Shown in pieces: positions 1 through 8,725 of a stretch of 64,000 nucleotides of DNA; positions within the stretch are counted from its first letter, which is position 1, and every line of letters starts with the position of its first letter. The DNA comes from Paenibacillus sp. FSL M7-0420 (GTDB lineage: Bacteria > Bacillota > Bacilli > Paenibacillales > Paenibacillaceae): positions 4,278,001-4,342,000 of the forward strand of contig NZ_JBBOCJ010000001.1 of the NCBI RefSeq assembly GCF_038002345.1, in the 5' to 3' direction. The notes beneath the pieces were generated by a model, which ran no database searches, was not told the origin of the DNA, and saw nothing but the letters and a program-made list of their open reading frames with translations. The translations under genes and the position numbers were made by a program.

Positions 1-648
1 CAAAACACTTCAATAACCTTATTAAATGAAAAAAAAGAATCCATAAAATTCAATACAGAAAATATAAAATGGCAAATTTATGATCCTAAATTGTTAGAAG
101 AAGGATTTTCTGTAAGACTAGTTTCTAACAATATATTAGATTTAAAAGAATCATTACTTAATAAAGTTTTAATTGAACACAGAGATAATAAAAAAATAAA
201 AAAGAATATCAATCCAATTTATTTACAATTTTATTCTGGCAAGCAAAACGGTCTCTCTATAATGGAATCACCATTTGCACCCAAAAACAAAATAGAAATA
301 GGAAAGGAATACTCTTACGCATATAAAATTTTAGATTCTAATAAAATTATAACTAATGATATTCGATCAGAAATTATTTATCCTGATGAAGCAAGAGAAT
401 TTATTGAGATTATTAATGTTAATGTTACTCGTGATGAATATTCAGAGGATCAAATTAAAGAGGAATTTAAAGATAGTGTAGATGAAAAAAAATTAGAAAA
501 TATTGCAGTCTATGAAGTTCTATGTACATATATTATTAAGAAACGAGGAAATATTGTTTTCCAACCAGAAATCAAGCTCTTTTTTGATCAAAAAGAACAG
601 AGTTTGGCCCCTTTTGAACCAATTTGTTTTTTTAATTTTAATGAATAA
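1..648 (+). CDS. Hypothetical protein, 5' end outside window
   Basis: The reading frame is open from the first base to the TAA at 646-648, so the gene begins upstream of the window and at least 215 residues are visible. I do not recognise the family. The protein is rich in Lys, Glu, Asn and Ile and shows no signal peptide or membrane segment in the visible part; the C-terminal half alternates short strands and charged turns, as a soluble beta-rich protein would. It lies 31 bp before a lipoprotein gene on the same strand. Its base composition is far more AT-rich than genes after about 1.5 kb, which suggests horizontal acquisition. A TTG at 91 is an internal codon, not a convincing start. Confidence 0.6.
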   Translation, partial: QNTSITLLNEKKESIKFNTENIKWQIYDPKLLEEGFSVRLVSNNILDLKESLLNKVLIEHRDNKKIKKNINPIYLQFYSGKQNGLSIMESPFAPKNKIEIGKEYSYAYKILDSNKIITNDIRSEIIYPDEAREFIEIINVNVTRDEYSEDQIKEEFKDSVDEKKLENIAVYEVLCTYIIKKRGNIVFQPEIKLFFDQKEQSLAPFEPICFFNFNE

Positions 649-679
649 TCAAAATAAAATAAAATTGGAGAAGATAAAT

Positions 680-1102
680 ATGTCATTTATTAAGAAGTTT
701 TCTATAATTTTAATATCTTTAACATTGTTTTCAGGGTGTGAAGGTAAAAACTCTGATTCACCAAATAATAAAACTTTAAATGATGAAGAGTATAATTTGA
801 CAATTACTAATAACAGCCCATTATTTTTGAAAAGTGTAGTTGTGACTGTAGATGAAAAAGACGACACACACATTAATTCTCAAATTGATAGTAATATTAA
901 TGTTGGTGAAGTCGCAAAGTTCAGGATCAAGAATGGGAATCATAATTTCAAGATCACACTCAATCCGAAAAAGAACTACTCCGTAAGTAAAGAAGTCAGT
1001 GATAAATTCGAACAAGGTAAAGTAATCAATTATCAAGTAGAAATCGATAGAAATGAAGTCACAATTAATAAACAAACCGACAATGGGACATCTGGAGAGT
1101 AA
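680..1102 (+). CDS. Small putative lipoprotein
   Basis: This 140-residue protein has a Lys-containing N terminus, a hydrophobic stretch and a lipobox ending LFSGC, so the Cys near residue 20 is probably lipidated and the protein anchored on the outer face of the membrane. The start at ATG 680 is chosen because GGAG lies about 10 bases upstream and because it places the signal peptide at the N terminus; the longer frame from 503 overlaps the previous gene. The mature part is beta-rich (NLTITNNSPLF, KSVVVTVDE) and could be a single Ig-like domain. No known family is recognised. Base composition is AT-rich like the gene before it, so both probably arrived together. Confidence 0.6.
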   Translation: MSFIKKFSIILISLTLFSGCEGKNSDSPNNKTLNDEEYNLTITNNSPLFLKSVVVTVDEKDDTHINSQIDSNINVGEVAKFRIKNGNHNFKITLNPKKNYSVSKEVSDKFEQGKVINYQVEIDRNEVTINKQTDNGTSGE

Positions 1103-1123
1103 CCCAAGTTAGCGGAGGTAAGA

Positions 1124-1642
1124 ATGTTAGAATTTAAGGAAATAGGAATCAGTGCAGTTAAATACGCACTCCTGAATTTTGTTCTGGTCATAACAAACTT
1201 ATTGTTATATGCTTCAGGACCAAATGGGGGCGGAACCGGGGACCGGGAGGAAGGGCTGATGTTCTATCAGATGTACTTGATCTGCCTGATTGCGGGATTT
1301 GCCATCTAAGGGGTATGGTCCATTACAGCAGGTAGATATGAGAAAAAAACAAGAGGTCTAACTGCTATTCCTGTGTTATTATCCTCAGTTTTTATCACCA
1401 GTGTATTAATTTATGCTAACCGTAGGTACAAGAACCTGTATGATGGCGAGTTTGTGAATGACGCAGGGTCCAAGGTCCTGACACTCTACGCCGACACTTC
1501 CCTGTACCTCGTGTACTTCCTTCTGCTCTTCGCTGTTTGCATCAGCGTGCTTGGAATTGTTAAGCGGAACAAATTATCTATACTGGGGCTGCTGCTGAAT
1601 CTATCGCTGCTAATACTCATAAACCTAATACAATTTGTATAA
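1124..1642 (+). pseudogene. Multi-pass membrane protein split by an in-frame stop
   Basis: The start at 1124 has a good ribosome site (GCGGAGG). The frame runs to a TAA at 1307-1309 and then stays open in the same frame to 1642, giving 172 codons with one internal stop. Hydrophobic segments occur on both sides: near codons 12-30, 46-64, 82-100, 120-140 and 150-170. The stop falls inside the second segment, between GFAI and GVWSITAG, so the natural product should have about five membrane segments. No family is recognised. A single sense-to-ochre mutation or a sequencing error would explain it; re-initiation at the leucine- and serine-rich downstream part is possible but no ribosome site is obvious. 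Confidence 0.65.
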
Positions 1643-1722
1643 AACAATACTCTCCATTCTCGCAGAAATCATGGCATGCTACGATGAAGCTATGATGATC
1701 CGGAGTCAAGGAGGTGTACAAA

Positions 1723-2253
1723 ATGTATATGGAACAAGGAAACTTGATCATACGGGAAGCAACTATGGCCGATACAGAGCTGTTATGCAACTGGTGGAAC
1801 GACGGAGAAGTCATGGCGCATGCCGGATTTCCTGAGGGCTTAGGAATCACTGAACAAGAGGTGTTAATCCAATTGCAGACCGGGACAGATTCTGAACGTA
1901 AAGGACGTCTGATTCTGGAAATCGATGGTACTCCTGCAGGAGAAATGAGCTACAGTGCGGTTTCTGGACATGTGGCGGAGATTGGTATCAAAATCTGTGA
2001 TTTCAACCAACAAAACAAAGGGATAGGCACACGATGTTTGGGAATGCTGATCCGCTATTTGTTTGAAGCACAGGGGTTTCACAAGATCATACTGGATACG
2101 AATCTTAAGAACACCAGAGCACAGCATGTATATGAGAAATTCGGCTTCCGGAAAATAGCGGTACGAAAGAATGCCTGGGCAGATCAGCATGGTGAATTAC
2201 AGACTTTTATTGACTATGAGCTATCCCTAACGGAATGGACTCAAAATTCCTGA
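1723..2253 (+). CDS. GNAT family N-acetyltransferase
   Basis: The 176-residue protein matches the RimJ/RimL-like branch of GNAT enzymes, which move an acetyl group from acetyl-CoA to an amine. The acetyl-CoA loop region reads NQQNKGIGTRCLGML, followed by the typical strand-helix LDTNLKNTRAQHVYEKFGF. ATG 1723 is chosen because AAGGAGGT ends 7 bases upstream; the frame is also open from GTG 1714, but that codon overlaps the ribosome site. Base composition is closer to the rest of the window than to the AT-rich genes before it. The substrate cannot be told from sequence; resistance to an aminoglycoside-like compound or protein acetylation are both possible. Confidence 0.85.
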   Translation: MYMEQGNLIIREATMADTELLCNWWNDGEVMAHAGFPEGLGITEQEVLIQLQTGTDSERKGRLILEIDGTPAGEMSYSAVSGHVAEIGIKICDFNQQNKGIGTRCLGMLIRYLFEAQGFHKIILDTNLKNTRAQHVYEKFGFRKIAVRKNAWADQHGELQTFIDYELSLTEWTQNS

Positions 2254-2289
2254 ACGTGACTGGTCACGTTGTGTTCGGTTTTTCGCATA

Positions 2290-2330
2290 CAAAAAAACGC
2301 CAACAGATGCATCCCTGCATTCGTTGACGT
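2290..2330 (-). terminator. Rho-independent terminator of the ABC exporter operon
   Basis: On the minus strand an imperfect stem (arms around CGTCAACGAATGCA and TGCATCTGTTGGCG, with G-U and mismatched positions) is followed by seven T residues. It lies just after the stop of the permease gene that ends at 2346. Confidence 0.75.
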
Positions 2331-2345
2331 ATTACCGAACCAGAC

Positions 2346-3158
2346 TTACGTCCGGCGCATATACGCACGTACGGTAATCGGAGCGAAGACCGCCACAATC
2401 ACAGCGGCTCCGATCAGGGAGTAGACCAGATCACTGCCTACCGTTCCATGGTTGACCAGTTCACGGACAGCAGTAACCAGATGCGAGATCGGATTGTTAT
2501 TCACGAACCACTGAAGCCATTTCGGCATCGTATCAACCGGCACGAAGGCATTCGAGAGGAAGGTTAGCGGGAATAACACAATCATTGAGATCCCCTGTAC
2601 ACTGGAAGCCGTGCGGGCGATCACACCGAAAAAGGCAAAGATCCAGCTGATGGCCCAGGAGCATCCGATGACCAGAACCGCTGCCAGGGCAACCCCGCCG
2701 ATGCCGCCTTCCGGCCGTAAGCCCATGATGTAGCCCATTACGAAGGTGAGTACCGTAGCAATCGTGTAACGTATAGTATCTGCTAACAGTGCTCCAGCGA
2801 GAGGGGCAATCCGGGCAATCGGCAGCGATTTGAAGCGGTCGAACACCCCTTTCTCCATGTCCTCCCGCAGCTGGACACCGGTGACGACAGAGGTCGTGAT
2901 TACGGTCTGCACCAAAATTCCCGGAATGATTACCGGCAGATAACTGGCCACATCACCGGCAATCGCCCCGCCGAAAATATACGTGAACATCAAAGTGAAA
3001 ATAATCGGCTGAAACGTGACGTCAAACAATTGCTCCGGTGTACGCCGGATCTTGAGCAGTCCTCTGTAGGCCATCGTAAAGGAATTACGTACCACTTGGC
3101 CGAAGCTGGTATGGTTTTTCAAATTACGGACTGCACCCGGCTTAATTAAAGTACTCAT
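2346..3158 (-). CDS. ABC-2 type transporter permease (DrrB-like)
   Basis: This 270-residue membrane protein has six hydrophobic segments (about residues 50-70, 75-100, 125-150, 155-180, 185-210 and 240-262) and the ABC-2 signature region around EDMEKGVFDRFKSLPIAR, typical of daunorubicin-resistance DrrB permeases. It pairs with the ATPase encoded immediately upstream, whose stop overlaps its start by 4 bp (3155-3158), so translation is probably coupled. Together they should form a drug or lipid exporter in the cytoplasmic membrane. The substrate is unknown. It is the last gene of a two-gene operon closed by a terminator at 2290-2330. Confidence 0.88.
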   Translation of the reverse strand: MSTLIKPGAVRNLKNHTSFGQVVRNSFTMAYRGLLKIRRTPEQLFDVTFQPIIFTLMFTYIFGGAIAGDVASYLPVIIPGILVQTVITTSVVTGVQLREDMEKGVFDRFKSLPIARIAPLAGALLADTIRYTIATVLTFVMGYIMGLRPEGGIGGVALAAVLVIGCSWAISWIFAFFGVIARTASSVQGISMIVLFPLTFLSNAFVPVDTMPKWLQWFVNNNPISHLVTAVRELVNHGTVGSDLVYSLIGAAVIVAVFAPITVRAYMRRT

Positions 3159-4177
3159 GCTAATACTCCCTCCTTCTTCTGTGTACTATCCGGGATAAAC
3201 CCCGCGTCTTCCTTGACACCATGGCCGGTTAGGGTCAGGAATACTTCATCCAGCGTTGGCTTCTGCACACTCATCTCAAGCAGCGGTATGCCTGCCTCAC
3301 GAAGGGCGATCAAGAGATCGGTTACCCGGTCCACGTTCCCCATCGGTGCGATAATTTTGGCTGCTTCTGCAGACAGGTTAGAGCGTACCTGAAGCACCTG
3401 CTCCACAATCTGCCGTGCCTTCAGCAACTGCTGCGGTTGGACCACCTTCAGGTGAAGCGAGGAGTTGCCCACCGAGCTCTTGAGTTCATCAACTGTTCCC
3501 TCTGCAACCACCTTACCGGTATCAATAACGGCAATCCGGTCCGCTAGCTGATCTGCTTCTTCAAGATATTGGGTCGTCAGCAGGACCGTTGATCCCGTAT
3601 TCACCAGCCTGCGGATCGTCTCCCACATCTGATTGCGCGTCCGGGGATCAAGCCCTGTTGTCGGCTCATCCAGGAAAATGAGCGGCGGCTGCGCAATTAG
3701 ACTGGCTGCCAGATCCAGCCGCCGGCGCATCCCGCCGGAGAAATTCTTCAGCGGGCGCTTCGCCGCTTCCGTCAAGCCGAATTCCTCCAGCAGGTCAGAA
3801 GCCTTGCTGCGCGACTCCGCACGTCCCAGGCCATGCAGCCTGGAGAAGATCACCAGGTTCTCCGTTGCGCTAAGCGATTCATCCACCGATGCATATTGAC
3901 CCGTCACTCCGATTAACTGACGCACGATCTGCGGTTCTTTTGCCACATCATGTCCGAAGATACGCGCCGAACCTGCGTCAGGCCGAAGCAGGGTCGCCAG
4001 CATGCGAATTACGGTTGTCTTCCCGGCACCATTGGGACCCAGCACCCCATAGATCATTCCTGTGCCTACTTTGAGATCCACACCATCCACGGCCCGGTTA
4101 CTCCCGTAGATTTTGACCAATCCTTGCGCTTCAATGGCGTAGCTGCCGCTCTGGCCTGCTGATTGTGTCTGCTTCAT
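3155..4177 (-). CDS. ABC transporter ATP-binding protein (DrrA-like)
   Basis: The 340-residue protein carries Walker A GPNGAGKTT at residues 47-55, the ABC signature as NFSGGMRRRLDLA, Walker B LIFLDEPTTGLD and an H-loop equivalent in LLTTQYLEEAD, where Gln replaces the usual His as in many DrrA proteins. A C-terminal extension of about 100 residues ending in a PTLDEVFLTLTG motif is the hallmark of the daunorubicin-type ATPase. It energises the permease encoded just downstream. The start has AGGAGG 9 bases upstream. No regulator is adjacent; an AT-rich palindromic stretch upstream may be part of the promoter. Confidence 0.9.
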   Translation of the reverse strand: MKQTQSAGQSGSYAIEAQGLVKIYGSNRAVDGVDLKVGTGMIYGVLGPNGAGKTTVIRMLATLLRPDAGSARIFGHDVAKEPQIVRQLIGVTGQYASVDESLSATENLVIFSRLHGLGRAESRSKASDLLEEFGLTEAAKRPLKNFSGGMRRRLDLAASLIAQPPLIFLDEPTTGLDPRTRNQMWETIRRLVNTGSTVLLTTQYLEEADQLADRIAVIDTGKVVAEGTVDELKSSVGNSSLHLKVVQPQQLLKARQIVEQVLQVRSNLSAEAAKIIAPMGNVDRVTDLLIALREAGIPLLEMSVQKPTLDEVFLTLTGHGVKEDAGFIPDSTQKKEGVLA

Positions 4178-4226
4178 GCTTTATTCCTCCTTGATTGCTG
4201 AATCTATAAGGATAGTAACCGACATA

Positions 4227-4243
4227 TTTAAACTGAATTTAAA
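4227..4243. promoter_or_regulatory. TTTAAA-CTGAA-TTTAAA dyad upstream of the exporter operon
   Basis: Two TTTAAA half-sites are separated by five bases, about 50 bp before the ATPase start. It could be an operator or a promoter element; no known consensus is matched. Confidence 0.3.
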
Positions 4244-4288
4244 CCTCCTTATACTCTGTCCGGTTGCTGTTACCCTATCCCATTAAAC

Positions 4289-4313
4289 CAAAAATCCGAT
4301 CCTTTGGGATCGG
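4289..4313 (-). terminator. Rho-independent terminator of the 4360-4896 lipoprotein gene
   Basis: On the minus strand TCCGATCC-CAAA-GGATCGGA forms a perfect 8-bp stem with a 4-base loop followed by a run of five T residues. Confidence 0.85.
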
Positions 4314-4359
4314 ACTTGCGGAGTACGCTTGCAGTCGTACACTCTATATGCTGTTCTCC

Positions 4360-4896
4360 TTAATCATAGCCGCCTTCAGCTTCGGGTAATGCCTGGTACT
4401 CTTCTTTACCTGCTACAATGTCTGCAATGAAATTCCGCAGCTCCAGCAGCTGCTCTGCATCTTCCGTTAGCTCACAATTCTCGCCAGACCAGGACCAATT
4501 CCGTGTGAAGCCGTTGACGGTGATCCTCCAGCTGTCTTCCTGGTAAGGTACCCTCGCGCAGCTCTGCTTGAGGGGTACAAGCTCCAGCTTCCCCATGATG
4601 TGAATGCCTCTCATCCGCTCATAGATGCTGCGCATTTCATCTTCAGTCAGCGTAATATCCGCCGTGGCCGTTCCGTTCATGATCAGATCTTTGACCACGG
4701 TATCCTGATACGTATTGATCTCATTCTTAGTGACCTCCCCATACCCGTAACGGACGAGAAAATCGAAATCCGCAGGCATCTCTTCAGGCATTTCTCCCAA
4801 TACCTCCGGCTGCTCCGGAGCGGGATGTGCATCCTTATTGGTGCTACAGCCAACTATGAGCAGTACGGCCAGCAGCAAGTAATATATGGGCCTCAC
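4360..4896 (-). CDS. Putative lipoprotein of unknown function
   Basis: The 178-residue product has a signal peptide with hydrophobic core YYLLLAVLLIV and lipobox LIVGC, predicting an outer-face lipoprotein. GTG 4896 is chosen as start because GGAGG ends 8 bases before it; the frame also reads from TTG 4911, but that codon overlaps the ribosome site. After the lipidated Cys comes a Pro/Glu-rich linker, then a compact domain with two Cys residues (in KQSCARVPY and GENCELT) that could form a disulfide outside the cell. It resembles hypothetical lipoproteins of paenibacilli but I cannot assign a function. It is a single-gene unit with its own terminator. Confidence 0.75.
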   Translation of the reverse strand: MRPIYYLLLAVLLIVGCSTNKDAHPAPEQPEVLGEMPEEMPADFDFLVRYGYGEVTKNEINTYQDTVVKDLIMNGTATADITLTEDEMRSIYERMRGIHIMGKLELVPLKQSCARVPYQEDSWRITVNGFTRNWSWSGENCELTEDAEQLLELRNFIADIVAGKEEYQALPEAEGGYD

Positions 4897-4969
4897 GTTG
4901 GTCACCTCCAATATGTCTATTAATACTGTATGTAATTAACAGAATGATTACGAATTAAGCTTATATGGC

Positions 4970-5000
4970 AAAAAAGCCGGGGCCACAGTCACCTGTGTCC
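4970..5000 (-). terminator. Rho-independent terminator after the DUF2314/DUF2185 gene
   Basis: On the minus strand GGACACAG-GTGA-CTGTGGCC forms a stem with one mismatch, followed by CCGGC and six T residues. Confidence 0.7.
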
Positions 5001-5020
5001 GCCAGCCTAGTATATCATGC

Positions 5021-5641
5021 TCACCGCCAATTCTTCACTTCTACCCACGCGGCACCCGGTCCGCTCCGTTCAAACGCTGTACCCACAGCTCCTTTAAAAG
5101 GCTCCAGCAAGCTCGGGTCCCGGTCGATCAGATCATACACATTCATGATGGCCGTATTCTTCGGGTCGCTCAGATAAGCGTTATCTTCTTCTCCGGTGAA
5201 CAGCCGCCAGCCGCTGTCCTCCTCACGGGTAGGGGCCTCCCGGTACATCCAGCGCACACCGCTGCCTGGCGTCAGGCATTGTCTGGTGATCATAGCCGCC
5301 TTCTCTCCGGCTTCCACCCATGCAGGGTCTCCTTGTCGCAGGATGGTCTGCGCGATATGTCTGGGTTCGAACTCTACCGGATCTCCGAGCTGGAGCGACT
5401 GGATAACCCCCGGTGTATTGGTCAACAGCCCCGTGTACCGCCCGGTAAGCGGATCTCTCCCGGTGATCTCCACCCACATCCGTTCAGCCCGTGGCTGCCC
5501 TTCAGCCGGATGGGTCAGCATGAAGTGCAATCGCACCATTCTCCCCGTGCCCTGCGCTTCCCGCTCCTGTCTGGAGGGAATAAAAAACGACTCAGGATGC
5601 AGCCTGCTCGTCTCTTCCACATCTTCCAAAGTCCATTCCAT
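5021..5641 (-). CDS. DUF2314 plus DUF2185 (Imm33-like) two-domain protein
   Basis: The 206-residue cytosolic protein appears to join two small domains. Residues about 35-105 (VEITGRDPLTGRYTGLL, LQLGDPVEF) resemble DUF2314. Residues about 125-205 (GWRLFTGEEDNAYL, DPSLLEPFKGAVGTAFER) resemble DUF2185, the Imm33-like fold found among immunity proteins of polymorphic toxin systems. No toxin gene lies nearby, so it could be an orphan immunity protein or a housekeeping protein of unknown role. The start has AGGAGG 9 bases upstream. Domain names are from memory of these families and were not searched. Confidence 0.7.
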   Translation of the reverse strand: MEWTLEDVEETSRLHPESFFIPSRQEREAQGTGRMVRLHFMLTHPAEGQPRAERMWVEITGRDPLTGRYTGLLTNTPGVIQSLQLGDPVEFEPRHIAQTILRQGDPAWVEAGEKAAMITRQCLTPGSGVRWMYREAPTREEDSGWRLFTGEEDNAYLSDPKNTAIMNVYDLIDRDPSLLEPFKGAVGTAFERSGPGAAWVEVKNWR

Positions 5642-5748
5642 GAAGTACGCCTCCTAGTCAGTTATACTAGACTACCATTACCCGATTGTAGGAGACACTA
5701 TTCATTCTGTTAGGAAGACCTGTTCGCTCCGGCTGTATACCTGCACCG

Positions 5749-6630
5749 TTAAGGGCGCTTTGCTTCCCGCACCGGAATCCATATTTCACTTTTAAAGGTT
5801 GGCGAGTGGGTATCCTTGCTTTCATTCCACAGCAGCTCCGGCCCTTCGACCTGCTCGTAATTGGAGGAGGGGAACCATTCGGAATAGATCCGGCCCCAGA
5901 CATTCTGGAGCGTACCCGGAAAGGGACCCGCCACTTCGAACACAGCCCATGCAGATGCTGGAACCTCAAGCTTGGCGTAGGACGGCGGACATTCCTGCGT
6001 GGTAGCTACTCCGATATAATGATCCAGCTCCCCGCGTTCATCCATCCGTCCTTCCGAGAAATTCACGGATGCGCTGATCATCCCGGCCGGAATGATATTC
6101 GACAGCTCCTTCAGCTCCCCTATCATCTCCATGCTCAGACTCTGCCACATGGCAGCAATCTCCGGGTTCACCCCGCTGAACTGGATAGCTACCCTTTTCT
6201 TGAGTCCAACGATCCGAAAACTCTCTTTCTCCTCAATACGGTAATTCATTTCACTGCCTCCTCTGATGGTTAACTGAAAAGTCATTCGAGGAAAGGCCTT
6301 CAGGGGTGTCCCTGCCGTTCTTGCTTCTGAAGGCGTTACGCCATGAAGCTGCTGAAAGGCTTTTGTGAATGCATCCGGCGAAGTGTATCCATACTCCAGG
6401 GCAACATCAATAATCCGGTGCTGGCTTCCCTGCAGCTTGAAGGCAGCCAGCGTAAGACGTCTGCGGCGGATATATTCCGAGAGCGGGATACCGGCCAGGA
6501 AGGAGAACATCCGTGTAAAATGATACTCCGAGCATAATGCGTAACCCGCAGCCACTTTTACATCGATCTCTTCCTCCAGATGCTCTTCAATGTAGAAGAG
6601 TGCAGCATTCATATCTTCCAGCAGGTTCAC
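5749..6630 (-). CDS. AraC family regulator with GyrI-like effector domain
   Basis: Two helix-turn-helix motifs of the AraC/XylS type fill residues about 5-105 ([35 protein letters not shown]). The C-terminal 150 residues form an effector-binding domain of the GyrI/Rob type, ending in the typical SEIWIPV. Such proteins sense small, often cationic drugs or stress ligands. GTG 6630 is preferred because a GGGTGG site lies 6 bases upstream and the family usually begins just before the first helix; an ATG at 6654 in frame lacks a site. No target operon is evident next to it, so it may regulate itself or distant genes. Confidence 0.85.
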   Translation of the reverse strand: MNLLEDMNAALFYIEEHLEEEIDVKVAAGYALCSEYHFTRMFSFLAGIPLSEYIRRRRLTLAAFKLQGSQHRIIDVALEYGYTSPDAFTKAFQQLHGVTPSEARTAGTPLKAFPRMTFQLTIRGGSEMNYRIEEKESFRIVGLKKRVAIQFSGVNPEIAAMWQSLSMEMIGELKELSNIIPAGMISASVNFSEGRMDERGELDHYIGVATTQECPPSYAKLEVPASAWAVFEVAGPFPGTLQNVWGRIYSEWFPSSNYEQVEGPELLWNESKDTHSPTFKSEIWIPVREAKRP

Positions 6631-6822
6631 CGTGCACCACCCTTTCCTCACCATCAGATTAACAGCTACGCAGGGAATGCATCCGACAGTTCCTGCACCA
6701 TATTAACGGGTACTTTCTTATTTAAAGACAATCCGCAAATTTAGAGGCATAATGAAGCATAGAATATATACGAATAAGCTAAACAGGAAATCCCCATTAC
6801 ATGGTTAAAAAGGGAGGTTGCC

Positions 6823-7344
6823 ATGAAGCTTGTCCCCAACTGCATCACGCTCAGCCGGATCGCACTGGCTCTTCTGCTGCTGTACCTGGCGCCGCTGGGC
6901 ACGGGCTTCACTATAGTCTACCTCCTGTGCGGAATTACCGATCTGCTGGATGGCCCTATTGCCCGAATGACCGGTACGGATAGCAACCTCGGTGCCAAAC
7001 TCGATTCCCTGGCCGACATGACACTGGCAGGCACTGCACTCTATACCTTATATCCGTTCCTTGGTCTTACCCTCGGCCTCATCCTGTGGGTCGTGCTGAT
7101 TGCCGTCATCCGGGGAACCTCCATCCTGACCGCGCTGTGCAAATTCAGCACCTACGGCAGCATTCATACCTACGGTAACAAGCTTGCCGGATTGCTGCTA
7201 TTCCTTACACCGATGCTGCTTCCCTATGTGAATCAGGCGATCTGGACAATAATTGTATGCTTAGTGGCCACTCTATCTGCAATCGAGGAACTGATCCTGC
7301 TTCTAATCTCAAGTGAGCTGCAGTTGGACCGCAAGGGACTGTAG
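6823..7344 (+). CDS. CDP-alcohol phosphatidyltransferase family membrane enzyme
   Basis: The 173-residue membrane protein holds the complete family signature: D40-xx-D43-G44-xx-A47-R48, eight residues, G57-xxx-D61-xxx-D65. These acidic residues bind the divalent metals and the CDP group when a phosphatidyl group is transferred from CDP-diacylglycerol to an alcohol such as glycerol phosphate. Hydrophobic segments fill residues 10-38, 70-105 and 120-165. It is close in size to PgsA but shorter, and the acceptor is not certain. GGGAGG lies 7 bases before ATG. It is flanked by convergent genes and is probably transcribed alone. Confidence 0.85.
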   Translation: MKLVPNCITLSRIALALLLLYLAPLGTGFTIVYLLCGITDLLDGPIARMTGTDSNLGAKLDSLADMTLAGTALYTLYPFLGLTLGLILWVVLIAVIRGTSILTALCKFSTYGSIHTYGNKLAGLLLFLTPMLLPYVNQAIWTIIVCLVATLSAIEELILLLISSELQLDRKGL

Positions 7345-7355
7345 TGCGGCGTTGA

Positions 7356-7868
7356 TTAGCATTCTGCATAGCGATGAAGCAACTCCTTGACCTGCCGCCT
7401 TGTATTTACGATCAGCACTTGCTGGTGAGCTCCGGCCTGCTTGAGCCTCTCCAAGGTAGTAGCACGGCTACGTGCCTTATAGTTCCAGACCCATTTCACA
7501 AAAGCCCAATCCAGCTTCTCTGGGCAGCCTTCATTCATATCCGGCCGGGTCTGGTTATGGTACATGACACGACGCTTCACAATCCGGTAAATACATAATA
7601 AACGGGGTAAATCCAGAAAAATAATGACCTCCGCACGCCTCAGTCTGCTATCCATGGTCCTTGAATAATTACCATCTATAATCCATTGCTCCTGATTTGT
7701 ATATTGCCGTACCAGTTCATCCCACTCTTCATCTGGCTTAGGGACCCAGCCCGGGTTCCAGAAAAGGGTATCCAGATGTACAACCGGCAGATGTAGAAGA
7801 GCACCAAGCTGACGGGCCAGGGTAGACTTGCCTGATCCTCCTGATCCGAGAATTAAAATCCGGTTCAT
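7356..7868 (-). CDS. P-loop kinase, FlaR/adenylate kinase-like
   Basis: The 170-residue protein has a P-loop GSGGSGKSTLA near the N terminus, a PVVHLDTLFWNPGW segment and WIIDGNYSRTMDSRL. These three together mark the small AAA-type kinases often annotated as topology modulation protein or adenylate kinase-like. ATG 7868 is preferred because AAGGAG sits 6 bases upstream; a 14-residue extension to 7910 would overlap the previous gene. It probably phosphorylates a nucleotide or small molecule, but the substrate is unknown. It follows the amidase gene by 38 bp and may share its transcript. Confidence 0.8.
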   Translation of the reverse strand: MNRILILGSGGSGKSTLARQLGALLHLPVVHLDTLFWNPGWVPKPDEEWDELVRQYTNQEQWIIDGNYSRTMDSRLRRAEVIIFLDLPRLLCIYRIVKRRVMYHNQTRPDMNEGCPEKLDWAFVKWVWNYKARSRATTLERLKQAGAHQQVLIVNTRRQVKELLHRYAEC

Positions 7869-7906
7869 AGGCTTCTCCTTGTGCATTTTGACATCATAGT
7901 GATCCA

Positions 7907-8647
7907 TCACTCCAGCCCCAGATACTCCCTAACGGCATCCACAACAGCAGAGGCCACGCTCTCCTGGAACCCGGAGGTCCACATCTTCGCCTCGTCGCCG
8001 GGATTCGTTAAATAGCCCAGCTCCAGCAGCACCGACGGCATTACCGTATCGCGCAGAACGAAGTAATTCCCTTTCTTCACGCCGCGGTCTTTGAGACCGG
8101 TAGCTTGAATGACATGCTTATGTATTGTCTCGGCCCAAGCCAAGGATTCTTCATGATAATAAAAGGTTTCTGTACCAGATGCTGATACCTCCTCATAGGT
8201 ATTGCCATGAATGGAAATGAACAGGTCTGCGGGCAGGTTATTGGCGAACTGGGGCCGGAACAGCTCTTGTGAAGAGATAAAAGCATCCCCGGTCCGGGTA
8301 AGCCGGATCTCAATCTGCGGGTCCTGCTCCACCTGGGCTGCGATTTTCTCTGACAAGCTCAGATTGAAATCCTTCTCCAGCCGTCCGCTGACGGAGACTG
8401 CCCCGGGATCTTCCCCGCCGTGTCCCGGATCTACCACAACCTTATAGACCCTGCCGAGGTAGGGTTGGCTGCTGCTCTGCGGTTGACCCGTACTTCCGGG
8501 TACACGAATGACCGAATCCTCTGCCGGGGCTGCACTTAGACCTGTATCGGCAAGCTTCCCGCCAGAACCGCTGCCGGCGCCATCGCTACATGCCGCCAGC
8601 AGCAATAGGCTGAGCCATACGGCGGCTATCAGGTACGTTTTCCTCAT
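7907..8647 (-). CDS. N-acetylmuramoyl-L-alanine amidase lipoprotein (Amidase_3)
   Basis: The 246-residue precursor has a lipoprotein signal ending LLAAC (Cys20) and a Gly/Ser-rich linker. The Amidase_3 domain begins at VVVDPGHGGEDPG; the conserved zinc ligands are His in DPGHGG, the Glu in GRLEKDF and His in FISIHGN, and the catalytic Glu lies in SVLLELGYLTN. It should cut the bond between muramic acid and the stem peptide in peptidoglycan, acting outside the membrane during growth, separation or sporulation. AAGGAG precedes the ATG by 9 bases. No cell-wall binding repeats are present, so the lipid anchor probably positions it. Confidence 0.9.
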   Translation of the reverse strand: MRKTYLIAAVWLSLLLLAACSDGAGSGSGGKLADTGLSAAPAEDSVIRVPGSTGQPQSSSQPYLGRVYKVVVDPGHGGEDPGAVSVSGRLEKDFNLSLSEKIAAQVEQDPQIEIRLTRTGDAFISSQELFRPQFANNLPADLFISIHGNTYEEVSASGTETFYYHEESLAWAETIHKHVIQATGLKDRGVKKGNYFVLRDTVMPSVLLELGYLTNPGDEAKMWTSGFQESVASAVVDAVREYLGLE

Positions 8648-8725
8648 TCCGGTTGCTCCTTCTCGCTCACTTCCTGCACGTTGCCTACTTCCATTTCAGC
8701 ATACCGGAGGCTTGATAAGCAAGAC

